Part shown: positions 29,914 to 41,907 of the stretch, in pieces
Numbering within the stretch: the stretch's first letter is position 1
How the letters are laid out: the number at the start of each line of letters is the position of its first letter
Source: Sphingomonas xanthus
GTDB taxonomy: Bacteria; Pseudomonadota; Alphaproteobacteria; Sphingomonadales; Sphingomonadaceae
Direction of reading: 5' to 3'
Length of the DNA: 64,000 bases
Assembly: GCF_007998985.1 (NCBI RefSeq)
Contig: NZ_CP041659.1
Coordinates: 682,001-746,000 of the forward strand
Program-made: the position numbers and the translations under genes
Notes under the pieces: generated by a model
The model's database searches: none
What the model was told of the DNA's origin: nothing
The model's input: only the letters and a program-made list of their open reading frames with translations

Positions 29914-31188
29914 TTACAGGTCGATCAGCAGGCGGGTCGGGTCCTCGATCGCTTCCTTGATGCGAACCAGGAAAGTGACCGCTTCGCGGCCGTCGATGAG
30001 GCGATGATCGTAGCTCAGCGCCAGATACATCATCGGCCGTACCACGACTTGGCCGTCGCGAACCACGGGGCGCTCCTCGATGCGGTGGAGGCCGAGGACC
30101 GCCGACTGGGGCGGGTTGATGATCGGGGTCGACAATAGCGATCCGAACACGCCGCCGTTGGAAATGGTGAACGTGCCGCCCTTCATTTCGTCCATGCCAA
30201 GGCTGCCGTCCTTGGCCCGCTTGCCGAAGTCGGCGATGGTCTTCTCGATCTCGGCGAAGCTCATCGCGTCGGCCGAGCGAATCACCGGCACCACCAGCCC
30301 CTTGGGCGCGGAGACCGCGACCGACACGTCGAGATAGTCGGCATAGACAATCTCGTCGCCCTCGATCCGGGCATTGACCGATGGGACATCGCGCGCGGCA
30401 AGCGCGGCGGCCTTCACGAAGAAGCTCATGAAGCCGAGGCGAATGCCATGCTTCTTCTCGAACAAATCCTTGTAGCGGCCGCGCGCATCCATCACCGCCG
30501 ACATGTCGACGTCGTTGAAGGTGGTCAGCAGCGCGGCGGTGTTCTGGGCTTCCTTGAGGCGGCTAGCGATGGTCTGGCGAAGCCGGCTCATCTTGACGCG
30601 TTCCTCGCGGCGCTCGCGTCCGGAAGCGCCCGCTGCGGCGGCGGAAGCGCGGGGCGGCTCGGCCGCCGCCGCGGGCTCGGCGCGATTGCCGTCCTTGGCC
30701 TTGGCCGCGGCCAGCACATCGTCCTTGGTGATCCGTCCGTCCTTGCCGGTGCCCGAAATCTTCGACGGATCGACATGATGTTCGAGCACGGCGCGACGCA
30801 CGGCCGGCGAAAGCGTCAGATCGGCAGGCGCATTCGAGTCCGCGACTGGCGCATGTTCGTCGCCCCGCGGCATCGGGGTTTCGGCCGGGCCGGCGGGGTT
30901 GACGCTGCCATCTTCCTTGGCGGGCGCGGGTTGCGCGGCGCCCTGGCCATCGCCTTTGCCGATGCGCGCGATGATCGCGCCCACTTCGACCGTGTCGCCT
31001 TCGGCAAAGAGCTGTTCGGCAAGCGTCCCGGCGACCGGCGAGGGCACCTCGACCGACACTTTGTCGGTTTCCAGGCTGGCGATCGGCTCGTCGACCGCGA
31101 CCTGTTCACCCGGCTTCTTGAGCCATTGCGCGAGCGTGCCTTCGGTAATCGATTCGCCCAGCGCGGGAACCTTAACATCGGTGGCCAT
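29914..31188 (-). CDS. sucB: dihydrolipoamide succinyltransferase, E2 of 2-oxoglutarate dehydrogenase
   Basis: A 424-residue E2 with one lipoyl domain (lysine in [13 protein letters not shown], residue about 43), a peripheral subunit-binding domain ([15 protein letters not shown] to [11 protein letters not shown]), an Ala/Pro/Glu linker, and the catalytic domain with [13 protein letters not shown] and the [11 protein letters not shown] active-site motif. It transfers succinyl groups to CoA. Spacings of 13 bases after sucA and 9 before lpd support one operon. Confidence 0.96.
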   Translation of the reverse strand: MATDVKVPALGESITEGTLAQWLKKPGEQVAVDEPIASLETDKVSVEVPSPVAGTLAEQLFAEGDTVEVGAIIARIGKGDGQGAAQPAPAKEDGSVNPAGPAETPMPRGDEHAPVADSNAPADLTLSPAVRRAVLEHHVDPSKISGTGKDGRITKDDVLAAAKAKDGNRAEPAAAAEPPRASAAAAGASGRERREERVKMSRLRQTIASRLKEAQNTAALLTTFNDVDMSAVMDARGRYKDLFEKKHGIRLGFMSFFVKAAALAARDVPSVNARIEGDEIVYADYLDVSVAVSAPKGLVVPVIRSADAMSFAEIEKTIADFGKRAKDGSLGMDEMKGGTFTISNGGVFGSLLSTPIINPPQSAVLGLHRIEERPVVRDGQVVVRPMMYLALSYDHRLIDGREAVTFLVRIKEAIEDPTRLLIDL

Positions 31189-31201
31189 GGGTCGCTTGTC
31201 C

Positions 31202-34021
31202 TTAAGAAGCTTGCTTGGTGGCGGCGGTGTGGCTGCTATGCCCCAGCGCGTCGGCGATCAAGGCCGCCTGTTCGGCAGCGTGGCGCTTGGCAAGCCCGGT
31301 TGCGGGCGAGGCCGAGGCGGCGCGGCCGGCATAGCGCGGACGCATACCGGCGAAACCAGCCTCCTCGAGCGCCTGTTCAAGCTCGTCCTCGACGAAGTGC
31401 CAGGCGCCGTTGTTCTTCGGCTCTTCTTGGGCCCAGACCAGTTCTTCAAGCCTCGGCATGGCGCGCAGCCGCTTGACCAGCGGCTCTCCCGGGAAGGGAT
31501 AAAGCTGTTCGATTCGGATGATCTCCGTGGTGCGGTCGTCGGCCGCGTCGCGCGCGTCCATCAACTCATAGGCGAGTTTGCCCGAACAGAGCACGGCGCG
31601 GGTCACTTCACCTGCCACGGGCGGATTGAGATCGCTCAGAATCCGCCGGAAATGGCCCTCGCCGATGAAATCGTCGCGGGCCGACACCGCCAGCTTGTGA
31701 CGAAGCAGCGACTTGGGAGTCATCATCACCAGCGGCTTGCGGAAATCGCGCAGCATCTGCCGCCGGAGAATATGGAAATAGTTGGCCGGCGTCGTGCAAT
31801 TGGCGACCTGGATATTATCCTCGGCGCACAATTGCAGATAGCGCTCGAGCCGGGCCGAGCTATGTTCCGGCCCCTGGCCCTCAAAGCCATGCGGCAGCAG
31901 CAAGACCAGTCCTGATGCGCGCAGCCACTTGGCTTCGCCCGCGGCGACGAACTGGTCCATGATTGTCTGCGCGCCGTTGGCGAAATCGCCGAACTGCGCT
32001 TCCCACAACACCAATGCCTTGGGGTCGGCCAGCGAATAGCCATATTCGAAGCCGAGCACGCCGAATTCCGACAATGGGCTGTCGCGCACTTCGAACCGCG
32101 GGCGGCCGTCGCGCTCGATGGTGCGCAGCGGAATATATTTCTCGCCACTCTCCTGGTCGGTCCAGACGGCGTGGCGCTGGCTAAAGGTGCCCCGGCCCGA
32201 ATCCTGGCCCGACAGGCGCACCCGATAGCCGTCTTCGCACAGGCTGCCAAAGGCCAGGGCCTCGGCGGTCGCCCAGTCGATCCCCTGCCCTTCCTCAAGC
32301 GTCTTGCGCCGCGCATCAAGGATTCGGGACAGCGTCCTGTGGACGGTGAGGCCTTCGGGGACCGTGGTCAGCAGTCTGGCAAGACCCTGATATTGCTCGT
32401 CGGAGATGGCGGTATTGACGTTGCGACGCGCGTCGACCGGTTCACCCGGTCGCCCCAAGCCCTGCCAGCGGCCTTCGAACCAGTCGGCCTTGTTGGGCAA
32501 ATAGCTGCTGCCCGCCTCGAATTCGGCCTCGAGATGCCGGACGAAAGCCGCGGTCGCCTCGTCGATCCACCGCTGATCGACGATGCCCTGGGCAATCAGG
32601 CGATCACCATAGATTTTGCTGATCGGCGGCTGCTTGCGGATCGCGTCGTACATCACCGGCTGGGTGAAGCTTGGCTCGTCGCCCTCATTGTGCCCGAAGC
32701 GGCGGTAGCACCACATGTCGATGACGATGTCGCGGTTGAATTCCTGGCGATATTCGATCGCCAGCTTGCAGCAGAAGGTGACGGCTTCAGGATCGTCGCC
32801 GTTGACGTGAAGGATCGGCGCCTGGATGCCCTTGGCGACGTCCGACGGATAGGGCGAAGACCGGGCGAACTGAGGACTGGTGGTGAAGCCGACCTGGTTG
32901 TTGATGACGAAGTGGATGCAGCCGCCCGTGCCGTAACCGGGCAGGCCGGAAAAGCCGAGGCACTCCCACACCACGCCCTGTCCGGCGAAGGCGGCGTCGC
33001 CGTGAAGCAGGATGGGAAGGACTCGGTCGCCTTCCTTGTCGGCCTTGATCGTCTGTACCGCGCGGGCCTTGCCGAGCACCACCGGGTTCACCGCCTCAAG
33101 GTGCGACGGGTTGGGAAGCAGCGACAAATGGACCTTGTTGCCGTCGAATTCCCGATCGGTGGAAGTGCCGAGGTGATATTTGACGTCGCCCGATCCGCCG
33201 ACGTCGGCGGGATTGGTCGCACCGCCCGCAAACTCGTGAAACACGGCGCGATAGGGCTTGCCCATGACGTTGGTCAGGACGTTGAGGCGGCCGCGATGGG
33301 CCATGCCGACGGCAATTTCCTCGACCCCCATCTGCCCGCCATATTTGATTACCGCTTCAAGCGCGGGAATGGCGCTTTCGCCGCCATCGAGGCCAAAGCG
33401 TTTGGTCCCGACATATTTGCGGGCAAGGAATTTTTCCCACTGCTCGCCCTGGATGACCTTTTCGAGGATCGCCTGCTTGCCTTCGGGCGTGAAGCTGATT
33501 TCGGCGTCCTTGCCTTCCAGCCGGTCCTGCAGGAAGCGGCGCTCCTGCAGGTCGTTGATATGCATATATTCCAGCCCGACGGTTCCGCAGTAATTGGCCT
33601 GGAGGACGGGCAGGATCTGCCGGATCGACGCCTGGTCGAAGCCAAGTGTCCCGCCAAGCCAAATCTTGCGGTCGAGGTCGGCTTCGGAAAAACCATGATA
33701 GGCGGGGGTCAGGTCGGCCGGTAGCTCGCTGCGGTGCAAACCGAGCGGGTCGAGTTTGGCGGCAAGATGGCCGCGCACCCGATAGGTACGGATCAGCATC
33801 ATCGCCCGGATGCTGTCCTCGGCGGCCCGGCGAATGGTGGCCTCATCGCCGATCCCGGCTGCAACGACTGCCGCCCGGGCCTTCTCCGCCACCTTCTCGA
33901 TCGTCGCCTCGGTCGGGTCGAGCCCGAGATTGGCGGAGTCGAGTTCGGCCACCGGCCAGTTCGGCCGTGCCCAGCTCGGGCCCTGCTCGCGTTCGATCGA
34001 CAGTCCGCTCAGCTCGTCCAT
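31202..34021 (-). CDS. sucA: 2-oxoglutarate dehydrogenase E1 (thiamine diphosphate-dependent)
   Basis: A 939-residue E1o that decarboxylates 2-oxoglutarate. Seen: [36 protein letters not shown], the ThDP/Mg region [17 protein letters not shown] with [12 protein letters not shown], and [16 protein letters not shown]. The start at 34021 lies only 22 bases after the sucD stop, and an in-frame stop lies just upstream. The protein opens at [22 protein letters not shown], so the roughly 40-residue N-terminal segment (YLxxLYxxxxxDPxSVDPxW type) that binds E2 in many homologues is absent. Confidence 0.96.
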   Translation of the reverse strand: MDELSGLSIEREQGPSWARPNWPVAELDSANLGLDPTEATIEKVAEKARAAVVAAGIGDEATIRRAAEDSIRAMMLIRTYRVRGHLAAKLDPLGLHRSELPADLTPAYHGFSEADLDRKIWLGGTLGFDQASIRQILPVLQANYCGTVGLEYMHINDLQERRFLQDRLEGKDAEISFTPEGKQAILEKVIQGEQWEKFLARKYVGTKRFGLDGGESAIPALEAVIKYGGQMGVEEIAVGMAHRGRLNVLTNVMGKPYRAVFHEFAGGATNPADVGGSGDVKYHLGTSTDREFDGNKVHLSLLPNPSHLEAVNPVVLGKARAVQTIKADKEGDRVLPILLHGDAAFAGQGVVWECLGFSGLPGYGTGGCIHFVINNQVGFTTSPQFARSSPYPSDVAKGIQAPILHVNGDDPEAVTFCCKLAIEYRQEFNRDIVIDMWCYRRFGHNEGDEPSFTQPVMYDAIRKQPPISKIYGDRLIAQGIVDQRWIDEATAAFVRHLEAEFEAGSSYLPNKADWFEGRWQGLGRPGEPVDARRNVNTAISDEQYQGLARLLTTVPEGLTVHRTLSRILDARRKTLEEGQGIDWATAEALAFGSLCEDGYRVRLSGQDSGRGTFSQRHAVWTDQESGEKYIPLRTIERDGRPRFEVRDSPLSEFGVLGFEYGYSLADPKALVLWEAQFGDFANGAQTIMDQFVAAGEAKWLRASGLVLLLPHGFEGQGPEHSSARLERYLQLCAEDNIQVANCTTPANYFHILRRQMLRDFRKPLVMMTPKSLLRHKLAVSARDDFIGEGHFRRILSDLNPPVAGEVTRAVLCSGKLAYELMDARDAADDRTTEIIRIEQLYPFPGEPLVKRLRAMPRLEELVWAQEEPKNNGAWHFVEDELEQALEEAGFAGMRPRYAGRAASASPATGLAKRHAAEQAALIADALGHSSHTAATKQAS

Positions 34022-34043
34022 CGTCTCTTTCCGTGCGCCTGGG

Positions 34044-34927
34044 TTAGGCGTTCAGCAGGTCCCTCAACGTCCTGCCCAATTCAGATGGGCTCGGGGACAC
34101 CCGGATTCCAGCCGCCTCCATCGCCGCGATCTTCGATTCCGCATCGCCCTTGCCGCCCGATACGATCGCGCCGGCATGGCCCATGCGGCGGCCCGGAGGC
34201 GCGGTGCGGCCGGCGATGAAGCCGACGGTCGGCTTCTTGCGCCCGCGCCTGGCCTCGTCGGCCAGGAACTGTGCCGCCTGCTCCTCGGCGTCGCCGCCGA
34301 TCTCGCCGATCATGATGATCGACTTTGTATCGTCGTCGGCCAGGAACAATTCGAGCATCTCGATGAACTCGGTGCCCTTGACCGGATCGCCGCCGATGCC
34401 GACCGCGGTGGTCTGGCCAAGCCCCTCGTTGCTGGTCTGGAATACCGCTTCATAGGTCAGCGTGCCTGATCGCGAGACAACCCCGACGCTGCCCTTCTGG
34501 AAGATGTTCCCCGGCATGATGCCGATCTTGCACTCACCCGGCGTCAGCACGCCCGGGCAATTCGGTCCGATGAGGCGCGACTTCGAGGCCTCGAGCGCGC
34601 GCTTGACGCGCACCATATCGAGCACCGGAATGCCTTCGGTGATGCACACGATGAGCGGCACTTCGGCGGCAATCGCCTCGCAAATTGAATCCGCGGCGAA
34701 AGGGGGCGGGACGTAGATGACCGAGGCGTCGGCACCAGTCTGCTCGACCGCATCGCGAACGGTGTCGAACACCGGCAGGTCGAGATGCTTGGTGCCGCCC
34801 TTGCCCGGCGTGACGCCGCCGACCATCTGCGTGCCGTAGGCCAGCGCCTGCTGCGTGTGGAAGGTGCCGGTTTCGCCGGTCATCCCCTGGGTGATGACCT
34901 TGGTGTTCTTATTGACCAGAATGGACA

Positions 34928-34928
<1 letters not shown>
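34044..34928 (-). CDS. sucD: succinyl-CoA synthetase alpha subunit
   Basis: A 294-residue alpha subunit with CoA-binding motif [13 protein letters not shown], the [19 protein letters not shown] block, and the phosphohistidine segment [16 protein letters not shown]. It makes succinyl-CoA/succinate plus nucleoside triphosphate together with the SucC beta subunit. Its ATG overlaps the mdh stop (TAATG). The beta gene, normally directly upstream, is not between mdh and sucD, nor elsewhere in the window. Confidence 0.96.
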
Positions 34929-35956
<1,028 letters not shown>

Positions 35957-36077
35957 TTAGCCGCATGGCGCGGGAGGGGCAACCGGTAGTGCCGCGGAAC
36001 GAAGCCGCAAGCGAAGCTTTTTTCGGTGAACGGGCCGGTCACCGACCATTCACCCGGCCAAAGCTAGGAGTTGCGTC

Positions 36078-36470
36078 ATGAAACAGATCATCATCCTCGC
36101 GGGCACCGCGGCGCTGCTCTCGACGACGCCGGCCATTGCCAAGCCGGGCAAGGGCAACCCCCATGCGGGCCACGCCAATCACCAGGCGATGGGCCATGCC
36201 GGTTATGGTACAGGCGGCTGCCCTCCGGGTCTCGCCAAGAAGAACAATGGCTGCCTGCCGCCGGGCCAGGCGAAAAAGCTGTACAACGTCGGCCAGCGCT
36301 TGCCGGGCAGCTATGGTCAGATGTGGAGCTACAATCAGGTCCCCTATGACCTGCGCAGCCGCTACGGCTTCGATCCCGGCGACCGCTATTACTATGGCGA
36401 CGGCTATGTCTATCGCGTCGACCCGAAGACGATGCTGATCCGACAGGTGGTTAGCGCACTGTTGCGCTAG
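36078..36470 (+). CDS. RcnB-like periplasmic protein
   Basis: A 130-residue exported protein: signal peptide (residues 1-21, ending TTPAIA), a His/Gly-rich segment (HAGHANHQAMGHAG), two cysteines in GGCPPGLAKKNNGCLPPG, and a C-terminal YYYGDGYVYRVDPKTMLIRQVV that resembles the RcnB family linked to nickel/cobalt homeostasis. The histidine-rich stretch could bind metal, but that is inference. TAGGAG precedes the ATG. A terminator follows 20 bases after the stop. Confidence 0.72.
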   Translation: MKQIIILAGTAALLSTTPAIAKPGKGNPHAGHANHQAMGHAGYGTGGCPPGLAKKNNGCLPPGQAKKLYNVGQRLPGSYGQMWSYNQVPYDLRSRYGFDPGDRYYYGDGYVYRVDPKTMLIRQVVSALLR

Positions 36471-36490
36471 TCGCGCGGCCGGGCAAACAA

Positions 36491-36517
36491 GGCTGTCCCC
36501 AAGCGGGGCGGCCTTTT
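36491..36517 (+). terminator. terminator between the RcnB-like gene and the M20 peptidase gene
   Basis: GGCTGTCCCC and GGGGCGGCC form a hairpin with a 4-base AAGC loop and one bulged T, followed by TTTTCTT. It lies between two converging genes and could end the plus-strand transcript. Confidence 0.75.
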
Positions 36518-36518
36518 C

Positions 36519-37898
36519 TTATCCGGCTAACCGGGTCAGCAAGTCGACGGTAATCGGCACCTGCCCGTGGAAGCCATCGACCCACACCTTCTCGTCAAGG
36601 CCGTGCGCGCCCGACTTCTGGCCGACGATGCCCCAGCTTCCTCCGACGCCATAAACCGGGATTCCGGCCTGGCGAAGATAGGAGCCGTCGGTTGCGCCGG
36701 CCGACATGTAGGGCACCACCGGGGCGTTGGGGAAACGCGCTGCCACTGCCGCGCGATAGGCATTCAGGACGTCGTCGCGAAGCGGCGATGCGTCGGTTTC
36801 CGGCGTGGTCGAGCTTTCGTCGGTGGTGACCACGACATCGGGGCCCGACAGGTCCTGGAGCAATTGGCGCACCTGCTCGATCTTGACGCCGGGGAAGATT
36901 CGGCAATTGACATTGGCCTCCGCCCGTTGCGGGAGTGCGTTGGGGGCATGGCCGCCCGAAAGCATCGTCGCGACGCAGCGGGTGCGCGTGATTCCGGGCT
37001 CATTGGCTTCCAGCAGATCGGCATATTCCCGGTCCTGCGGGTTGGCGAGGAAGAGCTTGATCAGTTCGCCGAACTGACCCTTGTCGTTCGCCGCGATCCG
37101 TTCGAAATAGACTTTGGTCGCATCGTTGATCATCGGCGGAAAACGATGCGCCTCGACCGCCTTGAGCGCGCCGGCCAGCGCGTAGATGGCGTTGTCGGGC
37201 CGTGGTCCGGAACTGTGGCCACCGCGATTGGTGGCGACCAGCTTATAGTCGGCATAGGTTTTTTCGGCGACCTGGATATACCAGCCCTCGACCCGTCCAT
37301 CGGCATAGACCGCCCCGCCGCCGCCGTCGAAATTGAGCGCATATTCGCTGTCGATCAGACTTTTCCACTCGCTCGCCGCGCGGCGAGCGCCATGCATGGC
37401 GGTTTCTTCGTCGCCGGTGAACAGCACGACGATGTCGCGGCTCGGCTGGAACCCCCGCCGTTTCATTTCCTGCAGCGCAAGGACGATCCCGGTCAGCTGG
37501 CTTTTATTGTCACTGCTCCCGCGACCGAGGTAATAGCCACCTTCTTCGCGGAACTCGAACGGCGGGTTCTTCCAGTCGCTGGCCTTAGCCTCGACAACGT
37601 CCATATGCGCCATCAGCAGGATCGGCTTCTTGCCGCTCGGCCTCGCCGCCGGCCAGCGCGCGATCAGCGTCTGGGTATTGTCATGGTCCTTGATGATGCT
37701 GGTCATACCGGCCTTGGCGAACTCCGCCCTGAGGATCGCGGTGAGGCGCTTGAACTCGGCGGTGCGGCCTTCGACTGTCGGGATTTCGACGATTTTTTCG
37801 AACAGCGCCCGCTCGGCGGCGCGGCTTGCCGGGTCGGCGGATTGGGCAAACGCCGGCGTGGCGGCGGCGGCGATGGTGGCGGCAAGCAACAGGCGCAT
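36519..37898 (-). CDS. exported M20-family metallopeptidase
   Basis: A 459-residue protein with signal peptide (residues 1-18, ATPAFA). Zinc ligands of the M20 family: LLMAHMDVVEAK, GRGSSDNKSQL, catalytic FTGDEETAMHGA and a later Asp in LNFDGGGG; the C-terminal HGLDEKV supplies the last histidine. It probably cleaves dipeptides or amino-acid conjugates in the periplasm. GGGGGA precedes the ATG. It and the RcnB-like gene separate zapE from mdh, genes that are neighbours in many alphaproteobacteria. Confidence 0.9.
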   Translation of the reverse strand: MRLLLAATIAAAATPAFAQSADPASRAAERALFEKIVEIPTVEGRTAEFKRLTAILRAEFAKAGMTSIIKDHDNTQTLIARWPAARPSGKKPILLMAHMDVVEAKASDWKNPPFEFREEGGYYLGRGSSDNKSQLTGIVLALQEMKRRGFQPSRDIVVLFTGDEETAMHGARRAASEWKSLIDSEYALNFDGGGGAVYADGRVEGWYIQVAEKTYADYKLVATNRGGHSSGPRPDNAIYALAGALKAVEAHRFPPMINDATKVYFERIAANDKGQFGELIKLFLANPQDREYADLLEANEPGITRTRCVATMLSGGHAPNALPQRAEANVNCRIFPGVKIEQVRQLLQDLSGPDVVVTTDESSTTPETDASPLRDDVLNAYRAAVAARFPNAPVVPYMSAGATDGSYLRQAGIPVYGVGGSWGIVGQKSGAHGLDEKVWVDGFHGQVPITVDLLTRLAG

Positions 37899-37948
37899 TG
37901 AATATCCCCCTTGTCAGAATGCCCACGCTAGGCGCCTGTCCGCGCCCG

Positions 37949-39073
37949 TCAATCCTCGGAAAGTCCATGGCCTTCGCCGAGATAATCGGCGCTCTGCATT
38001 TCCTCGAGGCGGCTGACCGTGCGCTCAAACTCGAACCGGCCATCGCCGGCGGGGTAGAGATCGTTAGGTTCCGCGTCGGCGGCGGCAAGCAGTTTCACCC
38101 GATGTTCGTAGAGCGCGTCGATCAGCGTCACGAAGCGGGCCGCCTCATTGCGCATCTCGCGGGTCATCACCGGGACGCCAACCAGGATCACCGTGTGAAA
38201 ACGGCGAGCGACGGCCAGATAGTCGGCCGCGCCGCGCGCCTCGCCGCACAATTTCTTGAAACTGAACACCGCGACGCCCTTGAGGCTCTTTGGCACCTCC
38301 AGCGTTCGCCCGCTCCCCACATCCAGCGTCTCGCTAGGGACGGCCGACCGGTCCTCCACGGGGTGGTCGGTAAGCTGGAAGAAGGCCGCCCGCAGCTTCT
38401 CGGTCGCTTCCGGCCCGTTGGGGACGAGCCAGGTATCGAGCCCGCGCATCCGGTCGAGGCGATAGTCAGTCGGCCCATTGAGCGGCAGCACCTCCAACCG
38501 CTCCTCGATCAAATTGATGAATGGCAGGAACAGCTCGCGGTTGAGCCCGTCGCGATAAAGGTCGTCCGGGGGGCGGTTGGAGGTGGTGACCAGCCCGACG
38601 CCCCCGTCAAGCAGCGCGGTGAACAGCCGCGACATGATCATTGCGTCGGCACTGTTGGTGACCATCATCTCATCGAAGGCGAGGAAGCGGACTTCGCCGG
38701 CAATCTGCTCGGCGACACGAATAACCGGATCGCCCTCTTCGCCCCGTCGCGCCTCGCGCAGGCGGGCATGGACGTCGATCATGAACGCATGGAAATGGGT
38801 GCGACACTTGGGTTCGACCGGGACATGGTCGTAGGCCAGGTCCATCAGCATCGACTTGCCCCGTCCAACCCCGCCCCACAGATAGACGCCACGCGCCGGC
38901 CTGGCGGTCTTGCCGAACAGCCGGCCAAGCAGACCCGGCTTGGGGCCGGCCATGTCGCGAGCGAACCGGTCGAGCGCCTGGACCGCGCGGGCCTGGTCGG
39001 GATCGGGCCTTAGCTCTCCAGCCTCGACCAGCGCGGCATAGGCCTTAACGACCGAGCCCGGCATCGCCGACAT
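37949..39073 (-). CDS. zapE: cell division ATPase ZapE (AFG1 family)
   Basis: A 374-residue ATPase with Walker A GGVGRGKSMLMD, Walker B VRFLAFDEMMVT and the sensor segment VTTSNRPPDDLYRDGLNRELF typical of AFG1/ZapE. In E. coli ZapE associates with the FtsZ ring and modulates its stability. The first 29 bases lie inside the 3' end of the upstream thioesterase gene. A second in-frame ATG three codons later (39064) is also possible. Confidence 0.92.
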   Translation of the reverse strand: MSAMPGSVVKAYAALVEAGELRPDPDQARAVQALDRFARDMAGPKPGLLGRLFGKTARPARGVYLWGGVGRGKSMLMDLAYDHVPVEPKCRTHFHAFMIDVHARLREARRGEEGDPVIRVAEQIAGEVRFLAFDEMMVTNSADAMIMSRLFTALLDGGVGLVTTSNRPPDDLYRDGLNRELFLPFINLIEERLEVLPLNGPTDYRLDRMRGLDTWLVPNGPEATEKLRAAFFQLTDHPVEDRSAVPSETLDVGSGRTLEVPKSLKGVAVFSFKKLCGEARGAADYLAVARRFHTVILVGVPVMTREMRNEAARFVTLIDALYEHRVKLLAAADAEPNDLYPAGDGRFEFERTVSRLEEMQSADYLGEGHGLSED

Positions 39074-39542
39074 CGCTGCGGGGGCGAGGAGATATCTTCT
39101 TCAGTGTGCCGGTAAAAGCGTAGCAGATTTCGCCCTCCTGCTCGCAATGGCCGGCGAAAAAGACCAGGCCGCCGCGGGTCTGCTTCAGCAGCCGCACTTC
39201 GGCATCGAGAGCGATCCCGATCCGCCCGCGCGCGACGAAGCGGGTGTGGCAGTCGAGCGTGACATAATGGCCTTCGCCCATTCCGGCGCAGCGCCCGCCA
39301 GCGAACAGGCTCATGTCGATGAAGCTCATCACCGCGCCGCCGTGGATCGATCCGCCGATATTCTGGTGCGCTTCGGTGACCATCATCCGGGTCCGCGCCC
39401 GGCCCGGCCCGTCCGGGCGGAACAACAGCCGCCCGGTCTGCGCCGCGAAACTCCCGCGCGGGAAATCGCCCCAGCTATACCAGCCGGGATGGTCCGGATC
39501 AGGCTCAGCGCCGTTGGGGAGCGCTGCCGGCTTTTCGTTCAA
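39045..39542 (-). CDS. PaaI-like hot-dog thioesterase
   Basis: A 165-residue hot-dog protein with the PaaI-type signature [22 protein letters not shown] and a C-terminal part rich in beta-strand-like sequence. The start appears to be TTG at 39542: this TTG shares TTGA with the sdhB stop, GGAG lies at the right distance inside sdhB, and no ATG or GTG in frame would keep the whole domain. It overlaps zapE by 29 bases. It sits between sdhB and zapE; its substrate is unknown. Confidence 0.8.
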   Translation of the reverse strand: MNEKPAALPNGAEPDPDHPGWYSWGDFPRGSFAAQTGRLLFRPDGPGRARTRMMVTEAHQNIGGSIHGGAVMSFIDMSLFAGGRCAGMGEGHYVTLDCHTRFVARGRIGIALDAEVRLLKQTRGGLVFFAGHCEQEGEICYAFTGTLKKISPRPRSDVGDAGLGR

Positions 39543-40318
39543 GCCGCGCGCTCCGCGATCATCTTCTTTGTCTCGGCAATCGCCTTGGCCGGGTTCAGTC
39601 CCTTGGGGCAGACGTTGGCGCAATTCATGATCGTGTGGCAGCGATAGAGGCGGAACGGATCCTCGAGCTGATCGAGTCGCTCACCGGTCGCTTCATCGCG
39701 GCTGTCCGCAAGCCAGCGATAGGCCGCAAGCAGCACCGCGGGTCCGAGGAACTTGTCGCTGTTCCACCAATAGCTTGGGCAGCTGGTCGAGCAGCAGGCG
39801 CACAGGATGCATTCGTAAAGACCGTCGAGCTTGGCCCGGTCATCGGGGCTTTGCAGCCGCTCCTTGCCCGAAGGCTCGGGCGTCGCCGACTTCAGCCACG
39901 GCTGGACCGAGGCATACTGGGCGTAGAAATGGGTCATGTCCGGGACCAGGTCCTTGACCACTTCCATGTGCGGCAGCGGGGTGATGCGCACCTCGCCCTT
40001 GATGTCCTCGATGGCGGTGGTGCAGGCCAGGCCGTTCTTGCCGTCCATATTCATCGCGCACGATCCGCAAATGCCTTCGCGGCAGGATCGGCGGAAGGTC
40101 AGCGTCGGGTCGATCTCATTCTTGATCTTGATGATCGCATCGAGGACCATTGGACCGCATTTGTCGAGGTCAATCGTGTAATGATCATAGCGCGGATTGG
40201 CGCCGCTATCGGGATCATAGCGATAGACCTTGAATGTCTTCAGCCTCTTGCCCTCTTCGGCCTTGTAGCTTCGGCCTTTCCGGATCTTGCTGTTCTTGGG
40301 CAGGGTGAATTCGGCCAC
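39539..40318 (-). CDS. sdhB: succinate dehydrogenase iron-sulfur subunit
   Basis: A 259-residue SdhB carrying three Fe-S clusters: the 2Fe-2S ligands in [12 protein letters not shown], then [12 protein letters not shown] and [17 protein letters not shown] for the 4Fe-4S and 3Fe-4S clusters. It passes electrons from SdhA to quinone in complex II. GTG start at 40318 preceded by AAGGAAAG. The sdhC, sdhD and sdhA genes are not upstream here, where an S41 peptidase gene lies, so the operon is split. Confidence 0.96.
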   Translation of the reverse strand: MAEFTLPKNSKIRKGRSYKAEEGKRLKTFKVYRYDPDSGANPRYDHYTIDLDKCGPMVLDAIIKIKNEIDPTLTFRRSCREGICGSCAMNMDGKNGLACTTAIEDIKGEVRITPLPHMEVVKDLVPDMTHFYAQYASVQPWLKSATPEPSGKERLQSPDDRAKLDGLYECILCACCSTSCPSYWWNSDKFLGPAVLLAAYRWLADSRDEATGERLDQLEDPFRLYRCHTIMNCANVCPKGLNPAKAIAETKKMIAERAA

Positions 40319-40379
40319 TGACGCTTTCCTTGGGTGACAATTGCGCTGCGAGCGCCGCTAGCATGCCCGGAAGGGTGGT

Positions 40380-41777
40380 TCAAATGCGGATTGAGCCGCT
40401 GGAAGGAGCGGCCGGCGCTGTCGCGCGCTCGTTCTGGCGAACCGTTTCCGAGCGCGTACCGCCAATCGATTCGAACACGACCTTGGCAGCGAGCTGCTGG
40501 CCGGCGAAATCGAAGGAGTATCGCCCGCCGGTCGAACGGAACACGGTATCGCTGATTCGCACCAGCGCATCCTCCCGGCCACTCGCGCCAATCACGTAGA
40601 GCGTACCCTGCCTTGCCTTAAACGCACGGCTTGCGAACTGACCCTCGAAACGGGCGAGGTCGGCGCTGCCGATCGGGGGCTGGGCCGCGGCCTCGGCCAT
40701 TTCCAGCGCCCACTCCCGCTCGCGCCTGATCTCGGCATTGCTCGTTGCGGCGACCAGCTGGCGCAGCGCCGCCCGGTGCGCGGCGCCCAGTGCATCAGCA
40801 GATGAAGCCGCGACATCGGGACGGATGCCGGTGCCTTCCCAGCCCGGACCGTCGACGATCCGCGTGAAGGGGATGAACGCGGACAGGCCGTGACCGACGG
40901 GGATCATGTTTCCGCCCTGGCCCGCCCCGCGACTAATTTCGCCATAAACGGTGCCAAGCCGCTTCTGCTGGACGAGATAGGCGAACATCTCGGCCGAAGA
41001 GGCCGAATTGCGATCGATCAGTACGTGAAGTGGCGTGCCGTGGCGCCGCTTTCCAGGCACTTCGCCCAAGGTCATCATTGTCTCGGTACGGTCATCATCG
41101 CGTATGTATCGGGTCATCAGCGCGACCGGCGCCGGTGCGGTGAAATGACTGAGGATGTAGCGGACGAGTTCGGGCGATCCCCCGATGTTTCCGCGCAGGT
41201 CGATGATTATCGCGTCACTGCTTGAAAGGAAGGCCAGTGCGGCCCGTGCCGTTGGTTCGGACATATCGGGAATGACGAACTGGTTGAGCTTCAGATAGCC
41301 GATATTACCGTCGAGCCGCTGGACCGTTTCGAACCCGAAGTTTGACCGGGCAATGGCGTTCGCGCTGCGCGGGTCGATTCGAGCGAAGGGCTGCGCGCCG
41401 CCGACTTGCCGGCCAGTGGTGCCCTGGCGCAGCGTTTCGGCGGAACGGTTGGGTTCATAGGCGACGCGCAGGTGGACGTCGGGAACCGCCGCATAAAGAT
41501 CGGCGGACAGGCGAACGGCCAGCTCAACGGGATCGGTCAGACGGTCATAGGCGCCCGCCGCGGCCTTCGAGCGCAGGGCGCCCGCCATGCGCTTGCCCGC
41601 GGCCGGATCGACATAGCGCTGCTCCGCCGCGGCCGAGAGATTGTCGACGACCGAGCGGATGTCGGCTGCGGACAACTGCGCAGGCAAGGCCGTCGGCGCG
41701 GCCGGTGCACCGACCTGGGCGGCAGCGGGAACGGCAACGGCCAGGAGCAGCGTGAGCAGGAATGATTGACGCGACAT
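40380..41777 (-). CDS. exported S41-family (tail-specific-like) peptidase
   Basis: A 465-residue secreted protein with a signal peptide (about residues 1-20). It has an N-terminal helical part, no obvious PDZ domain, and the S41 catalytic domain with GYLKLNQF, IIDLRGNIGGSPELV and the nucleophile region DRNSASSAEMFAYL, then KRLGTVYGE. A C-terminal extension of about 110 residues follows. GGAGG nine bases before the ATG at 41777 fixes this start over an ATG seven codons upstream. Substrate unknown. Confidence 0.88.
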   Translation of the reverse strand: MSRQSFLLTLLLAVAVPAAAQVGAPAAPTALPAQLSAADIRSVVDNLSAAAEQRYVDPAAGKRMAGALRSKAAAGAYDRLTDPVELAVRLSADLYAAVPDVHLRVAYEPNRSAETLRQGTTGRQVGGAQPFARIDPRSANAIARSNFGFETVQRLDGNIGYLKLNQFVIPDMSEPTARAALAFLSSSDAIIIDLRGNIGGSPELVRYILSHFTAPAPVALMTRYIRDDDRTETMMTLGEVPGKRRHGTPLHVLIDRNSASSAEMFAYLVQQKRLGTVYGEISRGAGQGGNMIPVGHGLSAFIPFTRIVDGPGWEGTGIRPDVAASSADALGAAHRAALRQLVAATSNAEIRREREWALEMAEAAAQPPIGSADLARFEGQFASRAFKARQGTLYVIGASGREDALVRISDTVFRSTGGRYSFDFAGQQLAAKVVFESIGGTRSETVRQNERATAPAAPSSGSIRI

Positions 41778-41907
41778 CAGGAAGAACCTCCGGGGCATGA
41801 TCCTGGGCGCCCCGTTTATCGGGCGACAAGCGCATGCACCAAGGTTTTCGACGAACCGGCGGCGATGACGAACGATTGGCCGAACGGCGGCCCGGGCCGG
41901 ATGAAAG

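Noticed and set aside
35996..36023. GGAAC upstream of the RcnB-like gene as an EcfG promoter
   Set aside because: At 17 bases downstream the -10 reads TTTT, not CGTT or GTT, so the match is only the -35 half.
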